This document shows, in pieces, positions 56,748 through 64,000 of a stretch of 64,000 nucleotides of DNA (positions are counted from its first letter, which is position 1; each line of letters begins with the position of its first letter). This stretch comes from Agelas oroides. Its lineage: Eukaryota; Porifera; Demospongiae; Agelasida; Agelasidae. The stretch is taken from contig OX422195.1 of NCBI GenBank assembly GCA_949130485.1, forward strand, positions 4,300,066 through 4,364,065, read 5' to 3'. The notes beneath the pieces were generated by a model. That model was not told the origin of the DNA, ran no database searches, and saw only the letters and a program-made list of their open reading frames with translations. The translations under genes were made by a program, and so were the position numbers.

Positions 56748-57040
56748 CAAGGGGTAGTCACTTATATGTACTGTGTAGAAGCGTTTGCGACCGGGATCAA
56801 AATCAAATCAAGTGATCAAAGCCCTTTTGGGAGGCCGATCAAGGGATCAAGGTGACCTCTGAGCCGCTAAAATCAACGCATCAAGAACGCGTGGCTGCAA
56901 TTTGACTTTGACCTTGAAAATCAAGCAATCAAGAGCCTCAGAAGGAAATGATCAAGTGATCAAGCACAATTTTTGCCGATCAAAAACTTGATTGTGGTCG
57001 CTAATGCTTCTACCGGCGACATATAAGTGACTACCCCTTG
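56748..57040. mobile_element. 293-bp MITE with 22-bp perfect TIRs and GATCAA-rich interior
   Basis: CAAGGGGTAGTCACTTATAT at the left is exactly inverted at the right (ATATAAGTGACTACCCCTTG). Both sides are flanked by TGTTT. The interior contains about fifteen ATCAA words (GATCAAGTGATCAA, CGATCAAGGGATCAAGG). It is non-coding and lies within an intron of the Kelch gene. Confidence 0.85.
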
Positions 57041-57260
57041 TGTTTGGGGGGATTTCTGTCTCCCGGGCAAATATTCTCATTGGACCAAAATGTCCATGAC
57101 TGATAGGACTCCATGTATACCATTGTGTACATGATGTTGACATTTCCTTGTACTGAAGTTAACACTGAGAGTGCTCACCACAACACACACTGAACTGTCA
57201 GGTGTCCAAATGTTTGATTATGGCAACAGCAACAGTGTGAATGTGGTGCACTCCACTCAC

Positions 57261-57408
57261 TTAGCTCCACAACGGTTGTCTCTGCCACTGGGTGGTTAAT
57301 GTCCTCAGTTACCCCTCCAAAGTGGATGAGCCTCTCGTTGGTGGAGTCCTGGTGGACTATGGTAGTGGCATGCAAGTACCTCCCTTTCAGACTATCAGGT
57401 AGCATGAC
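57261..57408 (-). CDS. Kelch-ROC-COR-Death protein: Kelch repeat exon 3
   Basis: The acceptor CAACCTGCAG and the donor CTAA|GTGAGT bound 148 nt reading VMLPDSLKGRYLHATTIVHQ, then ERLIHFGGVTEDIN and TTVVEL. GRYxHA plus a hydrophobic-FGG pair is the Kelch blade signature. It continues the preceding exon in phase 0 (..WRK|V). Confidence 0.8.
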
Positions 57409-57479
57409 CTGCAGGTTGAACACAAATATTGCAACTCCAATGGAAGCATTCTACTCTCATTGAGTGCTACACTCCGGTA

Positions 57480-58356
57480 AATTGGGGACCCAATTGGGAA
57501 ACTGGGGACCCTCCACTGCACACCTTTCCCTTAGAAGTAGAAAAAGACAGTAGCTATATCAAATTTAGACTGGAGAACAACACCTTGGAATAAGAACAGT
57601 TGAAATCCATCCCTATCTTTACGATGGTTGCTACACCAATGGCTATGCTATATCAAGTCAGACTAGGTAGCTACATAGCTCTCCAAAAGCCGTGAGCAAA
57701 ATATTTCTGTGCAAGGGATGGTAATCACTTTTGTGTCGGTGATCATTAAGTAAAACCTTTAGCTCTCTTGTAGGCTGTAATTACGTAGCTAGTACTTTCG
57801 TTGGTACTTCTCTCCCACTAAGATTCCTCTACCAAAGTACAGAGAGGGATGCTTATGTCAGTCTTGTAGGCTGTATAGGTATATTCAAGTGACATATTTG
57901 TTATGTAGCTAGTGCTTTTGTCATTCACTATTATAGACTGTTCTACCAAACTACGGTAGAGGGATGCTGTGGTCAGGAAGAGGCTGGTTTTGAAGATCTG
58001 CCATACAGAGGGTCCCTATACTCTTGAAGAAATGGTCAGCCATACAGGAGAACCCCATTTTCACCAATTTAAGGATTCCCATATTGCTGTGATTATGGTC
58101 TGCCATACGAAGGTAGTAGGTAAACAGTCAGGCATACAGGGGGTCCCAATTTTCACAAAGGAACCCCCATATTCCTGGGAAAATGGGGACCCCGGGCCCT
58201 ATTCTCCTGGAAATGTGGGAATCCTGGGTCCCCATTTTAGGGGGTCCCCATTTTCACATCACACTGGTTTCTGTGATCGAAGGGATCAATCTTCCATGTT
58301 AGTCAACAGTTGGTACCTATGATGTGTCAGCGCTATGAAATGCCCAATTCAGTGCT
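57480..58356. other. Intron DNA with imperfect GGGGTCCCCATTTTC repeats
   Basis: 57475-57520 and 58000-58260 contain diverged copies of GGGGACCC(A/C)ATT and its inverse. No exon is seen. Confidence 0.45.
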
Positions 58357-58765
58357 GTTCTTCATAAAAGTGACACTTACCCAGAGCAGTTGCGCACCGA
58401 AAACCCATGTTTACTACATTGGTTAGTTTCACTGTTACAAGTTCTTACAGAAACCCTTAGGAAATCGCGAAGAATGAAGATTTGAAAGAAATATGGCTTG
58501 GTTTTGTTATTAAAACGGCTAATTTCCTGAATCAGTAAGACACAAACTAATATTTTCCAGACAGGTAGAAATTTTTGGGTCTTCCATGAAATCTAGTCAC
58601 AACTGTAGTTGCTCTTGGCTGTAGCAAAAGTAGAAGCAATTGCATTATGGAAAACTGCTCGGGGTTTTTTGCAATCTTTCTTACAGTGTTTTTTTCACTT
58701 AAAGAACGGATGTGGGTGTGGCCAAAATGAAGTCATAATCAACTAAATACTCACCAAGTATCAAG
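58357..58765. repeat. 400-bp inverted repeat, left copy
   Basis: This is the reverse complement of 62389-62796 with few differences, from CATAAAAGTGACACTTACCC to the TAAATACTCACCAAGTATCA region. The pair encloses Kelch exons 1 and 2. Confidence 0.9.
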
Positions 58766-58839
58766 ATCATAGTGTGAATGCAGTGTGATTAACACTTCTT
58801 CAAAGTTTTAAGCACAGTAGTCATGCTTTGATGTGGGCT

Positions 58840-59820
58840 TGTTCCCAGGCATGTTTGAAAAATTGAAGAAAAGAGGATCAAACTTCCTATATCAGACGTC
58901 CATCATATGTGATCTCACAAACACCAAAACTGAAACTAAAAAAATCTGACTTTAGACCATAGGTTTTGGGTTCCAGGCATGGTAAAATGTGCATTCATAT
59001 CAGTGGTAGCAGCAAATTTGGCTGAATGAGGTGGGAAAAGCATTTCACAGCATACCAATATGGGAAAAATTTCCTATTCTTGACAGACATTCGATATATG
59101 TGCGTATGTGACCCCACTAACACTAAAACTGAAACTAAGGAATAAATCTGACTCTAGATTACAAATTGAGATTTTAAGGTTCGGTAAAATATTAATATCT
59201 GTAGTCAGGGCCGTCGTCGTCAGATTTGAAGTGTTCAGGTTACTAGAGCATGTGCATGTAAAAACTAGAAGGGTCTGGGGGCATGCCCCCCCCCCCCCCC
59301 CCCCCCCCCCCCCAAGAAAATTTTTTGGAATTTAGAGGTTATGACATTACTTCAGAGGCCATTTTGGGGCAAAAAAGATATTTCTTTTCCTACCCATTCC
59401 ACCAACTTCAGTGCTACCACCAGGGCCGTAGTTGTCGGTCTGGTTAGTCCAGTTTCAACCTTACCACTTTTTCTCCTCACTCGTGGCTTGATTGGCGTCA
59501 CCAATTAGCACCATTCAGTATTCAGCAGATACCCATGCAAAGCCTCCATGCACACAGCATGCATTGGAAGGTGGCATGTTGAAACTTGAAAGATGGCTGT
59601 GAGCGTGCGAAACAATTTCTTCCTCCCAAGCTTCATCTGCGAAGGATGTGACTTGCAAGATTAGCGAATAATTGGAAAGCCGAGATCAGTGCTGTGCAAT
59701 ATAGAAAAGGTAGATGTGAAACTCCGTTGTCTGGCTTCCGATGGGATGTTCTACGTGTGTGATCCCACTAACAGTAAAACTGAAACCAAGTGAACTATTT
59801 GGCTTTAACATGTTATTAGT
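58840..59820. other. Intron DNA with three diverged direct repeats and a poly-C run
   Basis: The block CACTAACA(C/G)TAAAACTGAAAC, preceded by GTGTGATC or GTGACC, appears near 58910, 59108 and 59765. A run of about 32 C residues lies at 59287-59313, after GGGGGCATGCC. Confidence 0.6.
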
Positions 59821-59928
59821 TACAGGAAGTACTAATGAATGATAATAGCTATACCAGTTGTGTAATTGTTTACACTGTACAAATTAAAGTGTATATCATA
59901 AGTATGTGTTGGAGACACTTTGGCGCAC

Positions 59929-60126
59929 CTTTCTCCACTGCTGCACATTTACTCCAAATACCCAGCCATCACTCAACATTCCACCATCACCAGTTCCCCA
60001 CATTACTAACAGTGCTGGGTTGTCCGGGTTGCTGTCACTGTCATGGAGGCTTACAGCAGAATGGAACGATCGAGACTCAGGCCAGGGCTGGCCAGGACCT
60101 CCACTGCATTCGACTTTATTCCATTC
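59929..60126 (-). CDS. Kelch-ROC-COR-Death protein: Kelch repeat exon 2
   Basis: The acceptor TATGCAG and the end GAAAG|GTGCGC (a weak donor) bound 198 nt, phase 0-0. It reads EWNKVECSGGPGQPWPESRS, then FHSAVSLHD, LLVMWGTGDGGMLSDGW and QQWRK. W near the start, SRSFHSA and the Gly pair followed by W fit a Kelch blade. VMWGTGD replaces the usual FGG. Confidence 0.75.
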
Positions 60127-61289
60127 CTGCATACATAGAAAAATATGGATAGTGAAAACACAGCTGTGCACTATGTAACACAATATACTGTTACGTAGTC
60201 TACAGTATATACACTATGTTTGTGCAGTGAACACACACAGTGACACATGAACAATACTGTGCAGTACGTGCTAGAGAACTGCTATATAGTAAAGCACAAC
60301 ATGAGTAGGAGAATGGGTTGGGGCAAACCAGTGGGTGAAAACAATCACAAGAAGCAGCTGTCCACACAACCCATATACACTGTAGCCTCATTACCAGGCC
60401 CATACTGACAAATTAGGGAAGAGTGCCCAAAAATTGTCACCATGTGGATATAAATCAGCTGTTCTGGAAATTGATAACACTAATCAGATCTGTCCACAAA
60501 CTTTCAATTATCAAATTTCTAAACACTGTGCACAAACGATTATAAGTACCCATTCTGCCTGGTAATTTCAATAAGCACTGGTGCTTATTGTCTCAATTTT
60601 ACAGTTGCCACACATAATTATGAGGCTACCTATGGTTATGTAATAATGGGTGGGCTTGTATACAAAAGTTTTGAGCTCAGGCAGTTTGAAAGTTGCAGTC
60701 ATGGAAACATGGGGTGTGGATAGTACATTGTACTGGGTTGTGCAATACCCCCTACAGTCAAGTTTGATGGGCCGGAATAGCTGTGTGGCATTGTTACTAG
60801 CTATAGGTAGTACCATCATTATGCTTCAAGATGTCTTAGTCACCCCCTAGCTGCTGCTTGGTTGTAGTCATGTGCCCCCCCCCCCCCATCTTGTACTGCC
60901 TCTGTTTGATGTCCATAGCTTGCTTACAATCAGAGACAGATAAGCTGCTATGTTTGAAAGCTGAATACTTCCGTTTGCGTGGTTACGGTGCCTTTTCATG
61001 TGAGGTGCCTATTTTTGTACGGGTGCTTATAAACGCTATGTGGATGTTGTAATCAATACAGTTGCCTATGTTCATGGGTGCTTATTTTGTGATTTAACAG
61101 TATGTAATGTTACATGGGTGTTATGAGGTTTGTTTGAAACTGCTACCATTGGATTTATTTTCATCTCAAAATTTTTGATCAAGGGTGAGTACTGCTGATG
61201 GTGGGGTTATAGATAGGGACATATCTGACTCCAAAACTCAGGGATTCTGATAGTCAATCTATATACTTCAATGAATAGAAATCTAGGAA

Positions 61290-61510
61290 TGACATGCCTA
61301 AAAGTATGCAAACAAGGTAGGGATGATACAAATGTGATGGTAAACATAAAAAGTTCCACACTGTATCACGCATTGCTACACACCTATCAGAAACTAGTAT
61401 TTTTTACAGACATCGCAGATATGTGAAAAAGATGTAGGGATGGAGCTTTGTATGTTTACCATCACTTCCATATCATCCCTACTTAGCTTGCATACTTTAT
61501 GGCATGCCAT
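61290..61510. mobile_element. Long-armed hairpin, about 220 bp
   Basis: AAGTATGCAAACAAGGTAGG, GATGATA and TGATGGTAAACAT at 61300-61350 are inverted at 61448-61500. The arms match imperfectly. It is probably a palindromic MITE. Confidence 0.6.
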
Positions 61511-62095
61511 CCCTACATCTTTTTTCATTCTTGTTTGTCCACTCCAATGTGATGCAAGTACACTGTTTCAAGTGTAATCACAACTCCCCAGAACTTGAAA
61601 CAGCATTGGCAGTTTATTAAGTAATGGTTCAGAATCCAAAATTGTACTAAGTCCTGCAGTGTAACTTTGCCATCTAGGATCTGATGAAGGGCCAACCACT
61701 CTCCATACCAGGTTTCAAACTTTTTGGAAACCTAAGATTATGATCACATGCACTGACCAACAAAAAGAAATGTACGAACAACACATAACTGGATTGAGAT
61801 TTCAGATAATTCCATTTCAAAAGGTTTCAGTCAAGAAACTTTTGAGAATCGGCTATAATACCCTTTGTCGTGTATGGTCTATGTCCTGTGTAGCTTGATA
61901 CAGTCAGTGTAGCATGGTTGTAACAGCTCAAACAAAGCAGCAGAGTTTTACAGAAAGTATACCAAAAAGTGTCGACATAAACATGCACACAAAATGTAAA
62001 CGTATATAAGCATTAGCATATTTAAGTTCACAGGTATGTTTTGCGTCTTTCCCTCATCACCCAATATACAAGTATTCCACCACATGGTCTCTTAC

Positions 62096-62253
62096 CCATG
62101 ACTTCATGTCCAGGAGGTAGACATGGTTTGGCACCAGCTTGCCCAGCTGGTAACCCCCAAACTGCACTGCTCTGTAGTAGTCGACTCGTGTAAATGAGTG
62201 ACCCCGACTAGGTGGTGGAGGAGTCCCAGAGATCACTGGGGATGACCAGGTCC
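62096..62253 (-). CDS. Kelch-ROC-COR-Death protein: Kelch repeat exon 1 of those in the window
   Basis: The acceptor CTCCCCAG and the donor CATGG|GTAAGA bound 158 nt reading TWSSPVISGTPPPPSRGHSF, then YYRAVQFGGYQLG and VYLLDMKSW. SRGHS followed by VQFGG and a closing W is a canonical Kelch blade. It enters two bases into a codon, so at least one exon lies upstream. None is recognised at 62254-63300, so the gene likely continues beyond 64000. A full propeller needs more blades than the three seen. Confidence 0.82.
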
Positions 62254-62388
62254 CTGGGGAGAAGTACACATACAAACAAGGTTTCATCATAGCTGCTCAC
62301 AGAGCAATTTCCTCCCAGAAACAAAATGTCAGACCAAATAAATGGACAACTGTCACTGACCAATTTCTTCAATGTGAAATACTACAGT

Positions 62389-62796
62389 TGATACTTGGTG
62401 AGTATTTAATTGATTATGACTTCATTTTGGCCACACCCACATCCGTTCTTTAAGTGAAAAAAAAAACACTGTCAGAAAGATTGCAAAAAACCCTGAGCAG
62501 TTTCCCATAATGCAATTGCTTCTACTTTTGCTACAGCCAAGAGCAACTACAGTTGTGACTAGATTTCATGGAAGACTCAAAAATTTCTACCTGTCTGGAA
62601 AATATTAGTTTGTGTCTTACTGATTCAGGAAATTAGCCGTTTTAATAACAAAACCAAGCCATATTTCTTTCAAATCTTCATTCTTCGCGATTTCCTAAGG
62701 GTTTCTGTAAGAACTTGTAACAGTGAAACTAACCAATGTAGTAAACATGGGTTTTCGGTGCGCAACTGCTCTGAGTAAGTGTCATTTTTACGATGA
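62389..62796. repeat. 400-bp inverted repeat, right copy
   Basis: Inverse of 58357-58765. The frame at 62729-62911 partly overlaps it and is not credited. Confidence 0.9.
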
Positions 62797-63306
62797 AACC
62801 CTCTAATACAGGCAACTTTGGACCACAAAATGTGTCCTGATTAGCAAGGTGTTTGTCCTTGTTCTTGTGCCCAGCCCATGTGCGCTTCCTGGCAAGAAAC
62901 AGTCTGGTCAACGAAGTTGAATTTCTTGGGCCTATTCTGCAAAAGTGGTAAGGAACAATGAGATTGTGAGACTGTTTATATGTAGCACTTCCTTTACAAC
63001 AGTAAAGTTTTTTATCACCACTTTAGTATCCATACCTTTTGAGCTGGTTTGGCGCAAAAATTTTTATACGTTGGTAGGTTACACTGTTGCAAGAGCGTGT
63101 GATAGCCCAAGAAATTTGAGTTGGTTCGCCAGATTGTTTTCTTTGTGAGATGGTGGGGTCTGAGGACAAGACTAATTTCAGGGGAAAAACAGTACTTATT
63201 TATATAAAATGGGGTGTGGTCAGGCATCCTGAGTAACTAAAATATCCTTAATTCAGTATGTCTTTAGCGCGAAAAACACATACGACGATCAAAGCTTGCT
63301 GAAGCC
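62797..63306. other. Unassigned DNA before the LINE
   Basis: No Kelch exon or other gene is recognised. GGTGGGGTCTGAGGACAAGA at 63150 resembles the inner part of the 21.5 kb hairpin. The 5' boundary of the LINE cannot be placed. Confidence 0.35.
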
Positions 63307-64000
63307 ATGAGCTCTAAGGATGTTAATAGTTTTTGGTCTCAAGTCAGGAGAATAAACTCAAGCAAGTCTTCCTCTTCATCATCTGTAGTTGATTCTGTGC
63401 GTGGTGCACCGCGCATTGCCAATGTTTTCTCTGCCAAACTTGAATCCCTTTTGAACTCCCGTTCAACTAGGGCCCGTGAGGATCTTCTGTCCTCTTTAGA
63501 TGTTTGTGATGATGATCTTCAGTCTTTTCAGTTTTCACGAGACTGTGTTGTCTCTGCACTTTCTCATCTTAAGCCAGGCAAGCATGACAGAAGTCCTCTA
63601 TCCTCCGATCATGTTATTAAGGCTTCCCCAGTGTTAGTCACAATTTTACCACCTCTTTTTACAGCTTTTGTTCGCCATTCATACCTCCCACCCAACCTCA
63701 GGAACTGTATCCTTAAACCGATTCCCAAGCCACATAAAGATCCTACCTTATCTGATAGTTATCGACCCATTGCCCTTGCCCCAACATTGAGTAAAATCCT
63801 GGAATGGTGTATCCTTTTACAATATTCTGAATATTTTGCGACTTCCCCACTTCAGTTTGGGTTTAAGAAGCATATGTCTACCGCACTCTGTACTGGCTTA
63901 GTTAAGAACATATCTGCACACTACATGTCTCACGGCTCCTCTGTCTTTGCTTGTCTGTTAGATGCCAGCAAAGCATTTGATCTTGTTGATCATTCGTTGC
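63307..64000 (+). CDS. Non-LTR retrotransposon reverse transcriptase, cut by the window end
   Basis: From ATG 63307 (an in-frame TAG lies 14 codons upstream) the frame is open for 231 codons to the end of the window. It reads PLSSDHVIKASP, LPPLFTAFVRHSYLPPNL, KPIPKPHKDPTLSDSYRP, IALAPTLSKILEW, LQFGFKKHMST and LLDASKAFDLVDHSL. These are RT fingers-palm motifs of CR1/L2/Jockey-type LINEs, including the first catalytic Asp in LDASKAFD. Reverse transcription is primed at a nicked target. The endonuclease part is not present upstream, so it is either a 5'-truncated copy or starts in another frame. Absence of stops suggests recent insertion, probably inside the Kelch gene. Confidence 0.88.
   Translation, partial: MSSKDVNSFWSQVRRINSSKSSSSSSVVDSVRGAPRIANVFSAKLESLLNSRSTRAREDLLSSLDVCDDDLQSFQFSRDCVVSALSHLKPGKHDRSPLSSDHVIKASPVLVTILPPLFTAFVRHSYLPPNLRNCILKPIPKPHKDPTLSDSYRPIALAPTLSKILEWCILLQYSEYFATSPLQFGFKKHMSTALCTGLVKNISAHYMSHGSSVFACLLDASKAFDLVDHSL

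Overview
The window looks like animal nuclear DNA, most likely from a demosponge or a similar early-branching marine invertebrate. Genes are broken by introns with normal GT..AG borders, repeats fill most of the space, and the two large genes are of kinds known to be expanded in sponges: a NACHT-LRR receptor with a Death domain, and a ROC-COR-Death GTPase. Species assignment is inference; no rRNA or mitochondrial sequence is present.

Left part (1-9.8 kb): a scrambled Ty3/gypsy relic (gag on the minus strand next to pol on the plus strand), two copies of a 1.1 kb palindromic TA-flanked element, a 1.2 kb minisatellite of 21/18-bp units, and four plus-strand exons of a JMJD8-like JmjC gene. The JMJD8-like gene has an in-frame stop in one exon, Tyr in place of the expected distal metal-ligand His, and a 3' exon open for about 110 codons beyond the usual end of the family.

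9.8-21.3 kb (minus strand): an NLR gene assembled from three exons whose splice phases fit. The first ends in a 2A-like ribosome-skipping motif (GDVELNPGP), the second is a Death domain, and the third is a single 2.6 kb NACHT-LRR exon. Its stop codon lies 20 bases from the stop of the convergent JMJD8-like gene. Its introns hold MITEs and hairpins.

21.3-43 kb: almost entirely repeats. There is a LINE relic, TIR elements with tRNA-like segments, a 1.2 kb field of TTGCCA/TGGCAA palindromes, fold-back elements whose arms are minisatellites, nested insertions whose empty sites are visible in sister copies, and a 5 kb tandem array of 0.7-0.8 kb units.

43-50 kb: purine-rich and microsatellite DNA with a few isolated minus-strand exons. 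One is USP7-like; the others are unidentified.

50.9-62.3 kb (minus strand): eight exons, all phase-compatible, of a Kelch-ROC-COR-Death gene that probably continues past the right edge. Two of its Kelch exons lie between a 400-bp inverted repeat. The window ends inside the reverse transcriptase of a plus-strand LINE.

Taken together, the NLR and the Kelch-ROC-COR-Death gene are two multidomain Death-domain signalling genes. Each carries its Death domain on one symmetric phase 1-1 exon, which is the architecture expected for domain shuffling.
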